Below, piece by piece: positions 43,934 to 54,700 of a stretch of DNA of 64,000 nt; positions within the stretch are counted from its first letter, which is position 1, and each line of letters opens with the position of its first letter. Origin of the DNA: Kriegella aquimaris. Its GTDB lineage: Bacteria > Bacteroidota > Bacteroidia > Flavobacteriales > Flavobacteriaceae. The stretch spans positions 682,001-746,000 of the forward strand of contig NZ_FNGV01000001.1 of assembly GCF_900103215.1 (NCBI RefSeq), in the 5' to 3' direction. The position numbers and the translations under genes were made by a program. The notes below the pieces were generated by a model. That model saw nothing but the letters and a program-made list of their open reading frames with translations, was not told the DNA's origin and did not search any database.

Positions 43934-46480
43934 TTATGATAACGCCCTTCCCATAAAAGGGTCACTTTTTGAGGGTTTTCCTGTTTCTACCCGCCCGGCA
44001 TACCGCTGTTCAAATTCAGATAATCCATCAACCCGAACAGTAAAATCGTACCAACCATAACTATCCTTCGTATTGATAAAAACAGTTTCTACAGTTCCTT
44101 TTTTTACCGTTATCGTCTGCACAGCATTACCGTAAGCCTGATCCTCTACTACCATATTAAAATTTTTGCTTTTAGAAGTATTGGAAATTTTAAGCTCAAC
44201 ATTTCCAGATGGTTTTTTTATAAAGCCCCTCTTTTGTTGGTACCCGCATAAAACTTTTAGGTCTGAATCTATTTTACTTCCCATAAACGCCCTATAGAAA
44301 CCGTTGGGACCGTAAACTTTTAGATGATAGCTATTCCCCTCAAAATGTTCCAAAGGCCATTCAAAAGTTAGGGCATCTCCTTTCTTCACTGCAACTGGCC
44401 AAGTTTTTACTGGTAAAAACTTTGATTCACCACTCGGTGTTTCCTGTAAATAGTTATCAGGTGCGTATATATTAAAGGGAGCTCCCAAGGCCGAATCTCC
44501 AAAAATATTATCGGCGGCCGTAAATGTAATTTCATAGGAATTCTTATCGGTATTCATACGACCATCCGCATACAATTCATAGGCTAAGGCACAAGAATCG
44601 CGTATACCTGGTTCTTGGTGTGACATAAAGGAAGTCTTATAAATATCTTTTTTTGCTTCAACTATATCGGAAATGGAAAGTGGACCGGAGCTTTTGGGAA
44701 GACCTTTAAAACTGGCATTATAGACCTCTTGCATAAATTCGTTTCGATTCACAGATTCGGGTACACCTATGACTTCGCCATTGTATGGCCTAAAACCAGA
44801 GGAGAGATTGCCACTGACCGTTCTGCGCCAGCTGCTGATATTTGTTTCCTTAATCGATTTTCCCGTTTTCTTATTTAAAAATTCTTCAAGGAACATAAGG
44901 GTAGACGTGATATCACAGACCTCGGAATTCACCCAACCTCCTTTGCTCCATGGCGAAGCAATGACCATAGGTACCCTATACCCAAGCCCGACAGGGCTTT
45001 CTCGGGCATCCTCAGCGTCCATACCTTCTTTTGCCAATTCCTGTTCCCGCGTTGCAAATTCTTCGGAAGTATCAATTCCTTTGGAAAAAGCATTCTTGTC
45101 TTGAGGGTTGGGCGCTACAAAGGGAGGCACATGATCAAAATACCCATCGTTTTCATCATAAGTCAGTACAAAGATGGTCTTTTTCCATACCTCAGGATTT
45201 TTGGTAAGGATATCTAGAACCTCAGAAACGTACCAAGCCCCATACCATGGTGCACTGGGGTGATCAGAAAACTTCTGTGGAGCCGCCAACCAAGAAACCG
45301 TTGGCAATTTTCCTTGGTCTACATCTGTTCTAAATTGGTGTAGTATATCACCTTTGGGAACTTTAATTGACCGCTCGGTACCATTATCGTCATATGTCAA
45401 TGTTTCTGTGCTATGGTAGTCGGGATCTCCAGTATTGGTAGTGAATGCCTTTTTGTGCAAGTTTTTTTGAAACTCCGAAAGTTTTTCAAAGTTTTCCGGG
45501 CTCCATTTTTCCAGCACTTCTTTTATTTGTGTTAGTTCGCCCTTTTTCTTAACTAAATCTTTTTCCTTTTTCTGTACTTGCTCCTTGGGCTCTTTGGCCA
45601 CCTCTTTTTCCAAATCCTTAATTTCAGATGGCAGCTCGGTCAGCCGTTTCTTCAAATATGCCTGAAATCCTCCGCTATAACGCACATTATATTGAGAAAA
45701 CCACTCTAAGTTATTATCGGTGAAATTGGCCAACAACGATGAATCTTCCACATCGGTAGGCAAGCTTATCTCATTTTGATAAACGCGCCACGAAATATCA
45801 TTTTCTTCTAATCGTTCGGGGAAAGTTTTCCAATGAGCCTCATTGCCATACGTAACTTCCGAATTACGAACACAAGGTCTCGTTTGTTCACTATCCCACG
45901 ATTTTCCCGTCCAGAAAAAATTCCTATTCGTTGTGGTCCCCGTTAAAGCGGAACAAAAATGTTGATCAAAAACAGTAAAAGCATCGGCAAATGCGTAATA
46001 AAATGGAAGATCTTCGCGGGTATAGTGCCCCATTGTAAGCGGAAAATCGCCGTACTCCTTATCCATTTTTTTGGCATTCAACCACTCATCATACTTACCA
46101 TCATTTCTGGCATCTACTTGATTTTCCCAAGAATGGGGCAAATCACCCATCCAAGTAGCTTGGGTGTCCTTGATATTTAAGCGAAAAGGCACATACGTAT
46201 CTCCCTTCTTATTGCTTTGCAACCATACCGGGATTTTATTAGGTAATGAGATTGCCCTAGGGTCATTGTAGCCACGAACGCCCTGTAAAGTGCCAAAGCA
46301 GTGATCAAAAGAACGATTTTCTTGCATCAGAAAAACAACATGTTCCGCATCGTAAAATGTGCTACCCTTTTCTGGGTCGATATCCAGTGCTCTTTGTATA
46401 GAATACGGCATGCCCGATGTTAATCCCATTCCACCAGCCAACAGACCGGCCTTTTTTAAAAAATCCCTTCTTGTATCCAT
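43934..46480 (-). CDS. Phosphocholine-specific phospholipase C
   Basis: An 848-residue exported phosphoesterase. The open frame begins with a TTG at 46489; the ATG at 46480 giving MDTRRDFLKKAGLLAGGMG is preferred because it places a Tat-type signal (TRRDFLKKAG) at the N terminus. The phosphoesterase domain carries VVFLMQENRSFDHCFGTLQG (metal-site Glu, Asn) and VRGYNDPR, and later VLTYDENDGYFDHVPPF with metal-site Asp/His. The C terminus carries two DUF756 domains (about 660-750 and 760-840). The family hydrolyses phosphatidylcholine or sphingomyelin; relatives include PlcH/PlcN. An 80-residue coiled insertion (KDLEKEVAKEPKEQVQKKEK) lies between about 280 and 340. It converges on the giant gene pair. 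A 9-bp inverted repeat precedes its start. Confidence 0.93.
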   Translation of the reverse strand: MDTRRDFLKKAGLLAGGMGLTSGMPYSIQRALDIDPEKGSTFYDAEHVVFLMQENRSFDHCFGTLQGVRGYNDPRAISLPNKIPVWLQSNKKGDTYVPFRLNIKDTQATWMGDLPHSWENQVDARNDGKYDEWLNAKKMDKEYGDFPLTMGHYTREDLPFYYAFADAFTVFDQHFCSALTGTTTNRNFFWTGKSWDSEQTRPCVRNSEVTYGNEAHWKTFPERLEENDISWRVYQNEISLPTDVEDSSLLANFTDNNLEWFSQYNVRYSGGFQAYLKKRLTELPSEIKDLEKEVAKEPKEQVQKKEKDLVKKKGELTQIKEVLEKWSPENFEKLSEFQKNLHKKAFTTNTGDPDYHSTETLTYDDNGTERSIKVPKGDILHQFRTDVDQGKLPTVSWLAAPQKFSDHPSAPWYGAWYVSEVLDILTKNPEVWKKTIFVLTYDENDGYFDHVPPFVAPNPQDKNAFSKGIDTSEEFATREQELAKEGMDAEDARESPVGLGYRVPMVIASPWSKGGWVNSEVCDITSTLMFLEEFLNKKTGKSIKETNISSWRRTVSGNLSSGFRPYNGEVIGVPESVNRNEFMQEVYNASFKGLPKSSGPLSISDIVEAKKDIYKTSFMSHQEPGIRDSCALAYELYADGRMNTDKNSYEITFTAADNIFGDSALGAPFNIYAPDNYLQETPSGESKFLPVKTWPVAVKKGDALTFEWPLEHFEGNSYHLKVYGPNGFYRAFMGSKIDSDLKVLCGYQQKRGFIKKPSGNVELKISNTSKSKNFNMVVEDQAYGNAVQTITVKKGTVETVFINTKDSYGWYDFTVRVDGLSEFEQRYAGRVETGKPSKSDPFMGRALS

Positions 46481-46488
46481 ATTTTTCA

Positions 46489-46521
46489 AACAGTATTTTA
46501 AGCTTTCACAATAATACTGTT
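46489..46521 (-). promoter_or_regulatory. Inverted repeat just upstream of the phospholipase C start
   Basis: AACAGTATT (46489-46497) and AATACTGTT (46513-46521) form a perfect 9-bp dyad with a 15-base centre. It ends eight bases before the preferred ATG at 46480, so it covers the ribosome-binding region. It could be an operator or an mRNA hairpin that hides the start; phosphate-responsive control would be sensible but is not shown. Confidence 0.5.
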
Positions 46522-46760
46522 AAAAGTAAAGAGGATATTTAAGTAGGAGAAATTTTTATGGACTTTTTGAAACGCCTTAGGCATTATAATCCGATGCCAT
46601 TCAAAGTACTTTTTACCTATTTAGGTTTTCAATTTAAAAAATGCATTTACTTTAAAATAATAAATCGGGGCAAGCAAAGATGCTTCGGTTAATCACGCAA
46701 TCATTGCCACCAATCAAAGCTTCCTTAATGATTATTCAGATATCACATTCATTTTAAGGC

Positions 46761-48380
46761 CTATTTTCCATTGAAGAATACCATAATACCGATGACTATG
46801 GCAACCACTAAAACCGATACGGCAATATCTACCCAATTGTAGCTACTCTTATTTTTAAGCTTTTCTTCTTCAGTAATCGTACCGAACGTCAGGTTAGTTA
46901 CTTTCTCCAAAGAAGGCGCTTCAGTTAGTAAACTCACCACTATCGTAAGTATGATACAGAATAAAAAGAACCATGCCCCAAAAGTGAGGAAGTTCATGTC
47001 ACCCAGCTTGTAAAGCATTCCATTTGGGTCTAATGACCCTTTAATCAATTCCAATACGATTCGAAAAGCCCCAACAATAAAACCTACGACCAAGGTCACA
47101 AAAGCACCTTGAGAGTTTATACGTTTATGAAAAATACCCAAAAGGAAAACGGCAGTAATCGGTGGGGCAATATAGGACTGTACTTTTTGTAAATATTCAT
47201 ATAAAACACCAGAAATATTAGCCATAATCGGAATCCAGATAATACCAATAATCACGACGACGACAGTGGCGATCTGCCCCGTACGCACTAATTTATCCTC
47301 AGGAGTATCAGGTTTTAATTTTTTATAAATATCCACCGTGAACAAAGTTGAGCACGAATTGAAGACGGAAGCTAGGGAACTCATTAGGGCAGCCAACAAT
47401 CCTGCAGCTACCAAGCCCCTTAGTCCTGATGGCAACAGATTACTCATCAGAATGGGAAAAGCTTGATCCGGAGAGTCGTAATGGAGTTCACCGCGCATTT
47501 TAAGTGTTAAAGCGATTACACCAGGAATCAGAAACAAGAATACGGGCATTAGTTTTAATAAGGCCCCAAAAATTGTACCTCGTCTACCTTCTTTAATATT
47601 TTTGGCGGTTAGCGCTCGCTGTACAATGTATTGGTCTGTACACCAATACCAAACTCCTACTATGGTACTCGTAATTACCAGTGCGGGCCATGGAAAATCG
47701 GGATCGGACGAAGATCGCCACATATTCAAGTATTCGGGTGTAACGGTCTCAGCCATACTTGACCATCCACCAACATGCTCCAATCCGATAAAAGTTAGGG
47801 CCGCCGCGCCTACAATAAGTATTACGGCCTGTAGGGCTTCGGTATATACAACGGCTCGCATACCGCCAAGAACAGTATAGAGTCCCGTTAGAACGACCGT
47901 GGCTATTGCACCTGTCCAGAAATCAATACCTAAAAGTGCAGATACCACTACGCCGCCTGCATAAATGGTTACAGAAATTTTTGTGAGAATATAGGCGATT
48001 ATAGAAAAAATCGATAAAATCCATCGCGCTCGTGCATCAAAACGTTTCTCGAGAAACTCGGGCATTGTAAAGACCCCGCTACGGGCATAAAAAGGAAGAA
48101 ATACCCAGCCTAAAATCAAAACGATCCATGCATGTATTTCGTAAATGAGCATGGGCAATTTATTACTTGCGCCAGCTCCGGCAAGCCCTACCACATGTTC
48201 AGACCCGATGTTAGAGGCAAAAATCGAGGCACCTACAACAAACCATCCTACATTTCTTCCCGCCAAAAAATAATCTTCGGTATTGTCTTGCTTTTTCCTG
48301 ATGACCCAAACGGCTATACCCAATAGCACTATAAAATATACGGAAATGCTTAGCCAATCTAACGTATCGAGTGTTTTCAT
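46761..48380 (-). CDS. Sodium:solute symporter (SGLT-like, SSS family)
   Basis: A 539-residue inner-membrane symporter with about 14 hydrophobic segments. The N terminus LDWLSISVYFIVLLGIAVWV and the loop KQDNTEDYFLAGRNVGWFVV are standard for SSS proteins. GASIFASNIGSEHVVGLAGAG carries Na+ and sugar-site residues, and the sixth-to-seventh segment block WYWCTDQYIVQRALTAKNIK is typical of the vSGLT/SGLT branch (Gln and Tyr near the sugar site). It would take up a monosaccharide, such as galactose or a ketosugar, with sodium. It is the last gene of the minus-strand catabolic operon, seven bp after galM. Confidence 0.95.
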   Translation of the reverse strand: MKTLDTLDWLSISVYFIVLLGIAVWVIRKKQDNTEDYFLAGRNVGWFVVGASIFASNIGSEHVVGLAGAGASNKLPMLIYEIHAWIVLILGWVFLPFYARSGVFTMPEFLEKRFDARARWILSIFSIIAYILTKISVTIYAGGVVVSALLGIDFWTGAIATVVLTGLYTVLGGMRAVVYTEALQAVILIVGAAALTFIGLEHVGGWSSMAETVTPEYLNMWRSSSDPDFPWPALVITSTIVGVWYWCTDQYIVQRALTAKNIKEGRRGTIFGALLKLMPVFLFLIPGVIALTLKMRGELHYDSPDQAFPILMSNLLPSGLRGLVAAGLLAALMSSLASVFNSCSTLFTVDIYKKLKPDTPEDKLVRTGQIATVVVVIIGIIWIPIMANISGVLYEYLQKVQSYIAPPITAVFLLGIFHKRINSQGAFVTLVVGFIVGAFRIVLELIKGSLDPNGMLYKLGDMNFLTFGAWFFLFCIILTIVVSLLTEAPSLEKVTNLTFGTITEEEKLKNKSSYNWVDIAVSVLVVAIVIGIMVFFNGK

Positions 48381-48387
48381 AAAACTA

Positions 48388-49575
48388 TTACTTTGTCGAG
48401 AATCTATATACCGTCTGCGAATTATAAGTCTCGCCTGGATTCAATATGACGGACGGAAAATCTGGTTGGTTAGGAGAATCCGGATAGTGTTCTGTTTCGA
48501 GACAAAAGCCACTTCTTTGGCCGTAGGTGCCTCCATTTTTTGCAGGAAGGGTCCCATCTAAAAAATTACCGGAATAAAATTGAACACCAGGCTCGTCAGT
48601 CAGTACCTCAAGAACTCTCCCGCTGGCCGGATGGTAAACGGTAGCGCCAAGGCGTACCCCTGAATTTTGGTCATTTAAAACCCAACAATGGTCGAAACCC
48701 CCGCCAATGGTCAATTGGTCGTTCTTCTTTCCTATATCTTCGCGTATGGTCTTTGGTTCGCGAAAATCGAAAGGGGTACCTTCGACGCTAGCCGATTTTC
48801 CTGTAGGAATAAGTGTTTCATCAACAGGTAGATATTTATCGGCATTAAGAGTCACCTCATGATCCAAAATAGTTTGCGAAAAATCTCCTGAAAGGTTAAA
48901 ATAAGAATGGTTTGTGAGATTCACAATGGTCGTTTTATCAGTTGTTGCTTCGTACAACATCTTCAGACTACTGTCATTTGTCAAAATATAGGTTACAGTA
49001 ACGTTTAGGTTTCCCGGAAAACCTTCTTCCATATCCTTACTTAAATATGTTAGTTTCAACGAGACAAAATCAGTTCCTTTCGCTACAGAAGGCTTCCATA
49101 ATATTTTATCAAAACCTTTTAACCCACCGTGTAAATGGTTTTCGCCATTATTTAGGGCCAAGGTATATTCTGTATCCCCTATCGAGAATTTTCCTTTGGC
49201 GATACGGTTACCGTATCTTCCGATAATCGCCCCAAAATAAGGACTCTTATCAAGATACTGGTTGAATCTATTGTACCCTAAAACAACATCTTCTGCAACT
49301 CCATTTTTATCAGGGGCCTTCAATGAGGTTATGATTCCTCCATAAGTAATAATATCTACTTCAACCCCACTGTCGTTTCTAAGCGTATAGCGTTCAACCT
49401 TCTCTCCATCTGGAGTAATACCGAAAATATTTTTCGTAATACTTACCGTTTCCTTTTCAGGTTCCACTTCAACTTTAGCAGCTTCATCGTCTTTCTTTTC
49501 GGGTTTGCACTGAAGGTTTGCCAGGGCAAAACCCAATAGCAAAAAACTATAAGTAAAGTTTTTCAATAAATTCAT
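48388..49575 (-). CDS. galM: Aldose 1-epimerase (galactose mutarotase), lipoprotein
   Basis: A 395-residue GalM with an N-terminal lipobox (LLGFALANLQCKPEKK), so it acts at the membrane in the periplasm and not in the cytosol as in E. coli. Catalytic features are present: NGENHLHGGLKGFDKILW (His), TNHSYFNLSG (second His) and the C-terminal acid in SGFCLETEHYPDSPNQPDF (Glu). It interconverts alpha and beta anomers of aldohexoses, supplying the right form for the symporter seven bp downstream. A dyad at 49664-49681 and possible promoter motifs lie in the 177-bp spacer before it, so galM and the symporter may have a separate promoter. Confidence 0.95.
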   Translation of the reverse strand: MNLLKNFTYSFLLLGFALANLQCKPEKKDDEAAKVEVEPEKETVSITKNIFGITPDGEKVERYTLRNDSGVEVDIITYGGIITSLKAPDKNGVAEDVVLGYNRFNQYLDKSPYFGAIIGRYGNRIAKGKFSIGDTEYTLALNNGENHLHGGLKGFDKILWKPSVAKGTDFVSLKLTYLSKDMEEGFPGNLNVTVTYILTNDSSLKMLYEATTDKTTIVNLTNHSYFNLSGDFSQTILDHEVTLNADKYLPVDETLIPTGKSASVEGTPFDFREPKTIREDIGKKNDQLTIGGGFDHCWVLNDQNSGVRLGATVYHPASGRVLEVLTDEPGVQFYSGNFLDGTLPAKNGGTYGQRSGFCLETEHYPDSPNQPDFPSVILNPGETYNSQTVYRFSTK

Positions 49576-49663
49576 TTCATCAAGATTTAGTTGATCCTAT
49601 ATACCACTCTCACCAGATTTAAAAGTTTTCAAGTCATATCTCTTAAATTTCCATCAAGTGAAA

Positions 49664-49681
49664 TTCCGTAGCAGCACGGAA
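49664..49681. promoter_or_regulatory. Short perfect dyad in the galM upstream spacer
   Basis: TTCCGTAGCAGCACGGAA has 6-bp arms TTCCGT/ACGGAA around six bases, 89 bp upstream of the galM start. On the minus strand, TAGTATTTTGG about 45 bp before the dyad resembles a -7 element. The site could be an operator or a weak hairpin; there is no T-tract on either side long enough for a terminator. Confidence 0.3.
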
Positions 49682-49752
49682 GATAAAAAAAATTATGAAA
49701 GCTAGGACCAAAATACTAGATTGGAATAGCAAACTTATGGTTTGTACCGCCA

Positions 49753-50883
49753 CTAATCTTCAAAGGTGAATTCGGGTAATTTAATAAGCTCCCCTCCTTT
49801 TTGCGCAGATTCGTGCGCAAGTATGCCTACGCATGTAATATTTGCAGATTGTTTTGCATTCGGGTATGGCGCTTTCCCTGTTATCAAGGCGTTTACAAAT
49901 TCATGCACCAAATGTGGGTGTGAACCACCGTGACCCGCTCCCTGTGTAAAAGAGAGATGTTGGTGTTCATCGGAATCGTAAACCCCTTTGGTCGTAAAAT
50001 GCTGTATTTCTTTGGGTAACAATTTTGCAAAGTCGGGACTTTCAACTTCTTCCGGAATCTCAGGTTCTGGTTTTTTAGCGGTATGAACGACTAAAGGTTT
50101 TCCTTCAATCAGTGGCCATTCAACTGATTTCTTTGATCCATACACTTCAAAACTTTCCCGATATTGGCGGGCTACATCAAAAAGCGAACGATATACTTGG
50201 GCACTTAAATCGGAGTTTCGAAATTTAATATGGGTTGTTTCCACAGCATAGGGCGAGTTGTAGTTAGCAATCAATTCTTCCCGAATGGTACCCGAACCAA
50301 AACACGAAACGTATTCGGCCTCTCCACGTGTGAGACCTAGAACGGGACCAACGCAGTGCGTTGCATAGTGCATTGGCGGCAAACCTGGCCAATAATTCGG
50401 CCATCCGTCCATATCTTGTTGATGGCTTGCTTTTAAGAACTGTACCTTACCCAACGCTCCATTTTCATACAGTTCTTTCATATAGAGAAATTCCCTAGCA
50501 TAAAGCACTGTTTCCATCATCATATAGGTCAATCCTTTCTCAGCTGTCAATCTAACAATTTCCTCACATTCTTCTACCGTTGTTGCCATTGGCACTGTAC
50601 ATGCAACGTGCTTGCCTGCCTTCAAAGCTTTTATCGATTGTGCACCATGATTGGGTATCGGGGTGTTAATATGTACCGCGTCGATTTCGGGATCTTCCAG
50701 CAGCTCATCAAATGAGGTATATCTTTTCTCTATACCGAAAGCATCGGCCAGTTCATTTAATTTAGATGCATTGCGTTGTGCTATGGCAATTAGATGAGCA
50801 TTCGGATGTTTTTGATAAATTGGAATAAACTCGGCACCAAATCCTAGTCCGACAATAGCTATATTTATTTTCTTATCACTCAT
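49753..50883 (-). CDS. Gfo/Idh/MocA family oxidoreductase
   Basis: A 376-residue NAD(P)-dependent sugar dehydrogenase. The N-terminal Rossmann motif is INIAIVGLGFGAEFIPIYQ; DAVHINTPIPNH and KALKAGKHVACTVPMA follow, the latter in place of the classic EKP (here VPMA, so the usual catalytic Lys is absent). MMMETVLYAREFLYMKELYENG opens the substrate domain, and WPGLPPMHYATHCVGPVLGL contains the His/Asp-region residues. No twin-arginine signal is visible, unlike many homologues, so it is probably cytoplasmic. It lies between the mutarotase and the TIM-barrel isomerase; this group acts in oxidoreductive sugar breakdown. Confidence 0.93.
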   Translation of the reverse strand: MSDKKINIAIVGLGFGAEFIPIYQKHPNAHLIAIAQRNASKLNELADAFGIEKRYTSFDELLEDPEIDAVHINTPIPNHGAQSIKALKAGKHVACTVPMATTVEECEEIVRLTAEKGLTYMMMETVLYAREFLYMKELYENGALGKVQFLKASHQQDMDGWPNYWPGLPPMHYATHCVGPVLGLTRGEAEYVSCFGSGTIREELIANYNSPYAVETTHIKFRNSDLSAQVYRSLFDVARQYRESFEVYGSKKSVEWPLIEGKPLVVHTAKKPEPEIPEEVESPDFAKLLPKEIQHFTTKGVYDSDEHQHLSFTQGAGHGGSHPHLVHEFVNALITGKAPYPNAKQSANITCVGILAHESAQKGGELIKLPEFTFED

Positions 50884-50899
50884 TGTTCCTTTTTTTATA

Positions 50900-51763
50900 T
50901 TAAGCTTTGTTGAATGTTTCTTTTAAAAACCTGAGGCCTTCAGTAGCAAACTCATCTTGACTTTCCGCCAGATTTTTCCATATGCAAACAGCCCCGGCAA
51001 GTTCTTTAATTTCGGGAGTAAAACTTTCTATGACCATCGCCCCTTGATAATTGACATCATCGAGCCCCTTTTTTAAATCATGCCAAGGTGTCAAACCACT
51101 ACCGGGAATACCGCGGTGGTTTTCTGAAACTTGTACATGTATCAATTTGTCTCCAACAGTTTTAATGGCTTCCCTAATATTTTTTTCCTCAATAGTCATA
51201 TGAAATCCATCAAGAAGCACTTTGGCCTTCTCGTGGTTGATATCGGCTACCAGTCTCATAACATCTTCTGCGGTATTTACCATATCCGATTCAAACCGAT
51301 TTAAGGGTTCTAAGGCAATGGATGTGCCGAAATTTTGAGCCGTTTCACATACTTTTCTCAAGTTGCTCACCGCCCGCTCCCACTCTATTTTTCGTTGTTC
51401 GGAAGATACCATTCTTGCTTTTCCAACTGCAGAATACATGGGTCCCGCTACAAAATCAACATTCCACTCGTTACAAAATTCAAAACATTTTTCGATATAC
51501 CGAAAACAGGTTTCATGTACCTTAACATCATCATGGGTCAAGTCTTTCGTCGGCCCAAAAACGCCACAGACTGTTGGTGCCAAACCATGTTCGATCAGCG
51601 CATTGTTCACCACTTTGGCATCAATAAGTTCAGGGTTTTCTACTGGTATTTCTACTACATCAAAACCCATGGACTTAATCATTGGGAAAAGTGAAATTGA
51701 TTCTGTAGTGAAGGGCGATTGCCAAAGCCATGTACTTACGCCATATTTAAGCTTGTTCGTCAT
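50900..51763 (-). CDS. TIM-barrel sugar isomerase/epimerase
   Basis: A 287-residue AP-endonuclease-2-like TIM barrel, sugar phosphate isomerase/epimerase family, close in layout to D-psicose/D-tagatose 3-epimerases. Visible motifs: KYGVSTWLWQSPFTTES at the N terminus, GFDVVEIPVENPE, and the metal ligands around IALEPLNRFESDM (Glu), KVLLDGFHMTIEE (Asp/His), HVQVSENHRGIPGSG (His) and AMVIESFTPE (Glu). All four metal ligands characteristic of 3-epimerases are there. It probably interconverts a ketohexose or ketosugar produced by the neighbouring oxidoreductase. Seventeen bp separate it from the oxidoreductase and 18 bp from the ThuA fusion gene. Confidence 0.92.
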   Translation of the reverse strand: MTNKLKYGVSTWLWQSPFTTESISLFPMIKSMGFDVVEIPVENPELIDAKVVNNALIEHGLAPTVCGVFGPTKDLTHDDVKVHETCFRYIEKCFEFCNEWNVDFVAGPMYSAVGKARMVSSEQRKIEWERAVSNLRKVCETAQNFGTSIALEPLNRFESDMVNTAEDVMRLVADINHEKAKVLLDGFHMTIEEKNIREAIKTVGDKLIHVQVSENHRGIPGSGLTPWHDLKKGLDDVNYQGAMVIESFTPEIKELAGAVCIWKNLAESQDEFATEGLRFLKETFNKA

Positions 51764-51781
51764 CTTTCAAAATTCGTTTAT

Positions 51782-54700
51782 CTATTTATTTGGAGCTACA
51801 ACTTTCATAACGCCCTGCATAATTCTCCAATGCCCTGGAAACGTACAAATAAAAGGATACATACCTGGTGCATCGGGCGCTGTAAACCTGAGAACAATCT
51901 TTTCTTCAGGATTCACCAAAGCCGTTGCGTAAAGCACTTCATCCATTTTAGGAATGTAATTTTTCATGGCACCTGTCGGGTCAGCTGCCATTTTATCAGC
52001 GGCCGCACCAACCTTTTCTTTTTGCCCGGGAGCAACAATTACTAAATTATGCTGCATAAAATCTACATTTTCTAAAACAACTTCAACAGGCTTTCCTGCT
52101 TCGACCACAAATTCAGAGATATCGTACTTCATCTCATTTTTTACTGTCTTGATATGGACTACCGTTGCCTGATCATCAATATCGGACATTAACTCAACGG
52201 AAGACGCTGTTCTGCCCTTATAGGTCTTAGCGAATATTTCGGCAATGGAAGCATTTTCAAAAATGTTGTTTGAAGCTTTGGAAAAATCTTTCTCCACTTC
52301 ATATTTCCAATTGCCAGCAAGGGAAACTTTATTTTTACCCTGTCTTATAAATAGTTCTTTTTTATTACCGTAAATACCTCCTTCACCGCCAGTATCCTCA
52401 ACCTGAACAGCAACAATATTCACTCCTTGACTCAACAACCCTGAAGGAATCGTATAAACTCTTTTTTTATCATAGCTCTGCTTGGTTTCACCAACTTTTT
52501 TTCCGTTTATATAAACTACATCGGAATCGTCTATCGGTCCTAAAGAAATGGAACTGGATTTTCCTGCCATGGCTTTAGAGATGGCAAAGGATTTTCTGAA
52601 CCAAACAATCCCATCCATTTGCAAACCTGCATTCTCTATAGTTTGAGGTAATTGCATGGTTTTCCAATCGGCATCATTATATGATTTCGATTCCCTTTGA
52701 TTACTCACTTTTGACGTACTGCTAGCAACCGGTTCGGACTTTTCAAACTGTTCAATAAAACTAGTGGCATGTTTACTGGCCGCAATATAAACAGCCTTCG
52801 ATAACCAATCATCATTAACAATATTGTCTTCTAGACTTAAATTATATAGTGATTTACCGATACGTGGAGATGACGGCCTTTCACTAAAATAAAGTAAAAC
52901 GGCCAATTGTACTTGGGAATCCTTGTCATATAATACTCCGGATTTTAGCAGAGCTTCGTCAGATTGATCACTTTTTGGGAGCATTTGAACAGCCGCCTTA
53001 CGAACGGATGAAGCTGCATGATACAATGCGCCTGCTACTACATTTTTTGCTTCTTTGTCTAAAGTTAATGCATTCAAACCCTCAATTGTCCAAAGGGCAT
53101 GAAGCGCAGCTGGGTTCATTCCCTCCCCATCAACTATGGGATTATTGACCAGCTTGTACAGTTCTTTCAGCACATCTGTATTTCCACTTTCTACCAAAAG
53201 TCTTTGACCCGTCAATCTCCAAAACATATTATCATTCGAAAGTAAACTTAAAAGCTCACTTAGGTCATTTTTATCAACGGATATCTGATCATGAGCTACA
53301 CCTGTTTTAGGTACAACTCTCCAAATACGTCCTCTCGATTTATCACGTAGGGGATTGATATAAGCATTTCCCTTTCCGTTTTCTGCATCATACCCTCCAC
53401 GATCAGCACGAGGAGTAGGATTGTGTTGTACTATAAAATTGTACCAATCTGCCACCCAAACCGACCCATCTGGGCCAACTTTGGCCTCGACAGGAGAAAC
53501 CCACTCATCGGAACCCGCAAACAAATTGCCTCCATCTTTTTCTACATATCCCGCACCTCTTTTCTCTATTTTGGCAATATGAACGATACCTCCCGTAGGT
53601 TCGCAAACAAAAGCTACTTTATTCCAGTACTTCTTAGGATAGTCGCGGGCAGTATAAAAGTGATGTCCCGCGGCAGCGGTAAACCCTCCGAAAACATCGA
53701 CCTGTCTTATATTGGGCGTTATGGGCTGCATTGCATAATGCCCGTCGATTTTTGTACTTCCGGCTATCGTAATACCTTCTACCCCCTCAAAAGCAGCATT
53801 GGGAATGCCCACGAAAACACTGTGAGTATTATTGGCTGTTGAAGCAAAAATCGAATTGTCTTCGGTAATTCCTAAACCCCAAGTATTATTGCTGGTGTTG
53901 GTCAGAAACTCAAAATCTTTCATTTGTCTATCGAATCGGTAGACACCCTGACGAAACTCGTGATCTGTTCCGAAAATAGTACCTTTAAAACCAGAGTAAC
54001 CCAATACCCCATATATTTTATTATCTATTCCATTCTGAAGATTAGATGGACCTGCATGGGTATCAAAAGTTCCCCAACCATCAATTATAACTTCCCTCAC
54101 ATCTGCTTTGTCATCGTCATCGGTATCCTTTAGAAATAAAAAGTGGGGAGCCTGTGAAACGATAATACCTCCATTGGCAAAAGTAAAACTAGTCGGAATA
54201 TTCAATTTATCGGCAAATACCGTAACCTTGTCCGCTTTGCCATCTCCATCAGTATCTTCTAAAATCTTGACTTTATCGTCACCCAAGCCTTTCTCATCGC
54301 GAACCGTATTTGGGTAATCAACAGTTTCAATTACCCACAACCGCCCTTTCTCATCCCAATTCATAGCAATAGGATTGATGATATCCGGTTCGGAGGCAAA
54401 CAGCTCCAGTTCAAAACCTGCTGGTACTTGAATCAGTTTTTTTGAATCTTCCGGGGATAATGGCAATTGATATTTGGGTGCCGGATCTCTTTTTTCATAA
54501 TTGGGAATATTGGCCATCTCTTTGTACGCCAATTTTGGAATACTTTTAGCGAATTCTTCCCAATTTTTCTTTACGTTATCACTCACTGCCCACAGAATGC
54601 CTTCCTTTACCAAATTTTGAAACCCCGGATTCTGCCACGTACGCTCATCATGGCCATAGGCAGTATAAAAAACTTTTCCTTTCCCATAATTCTTAACCCA

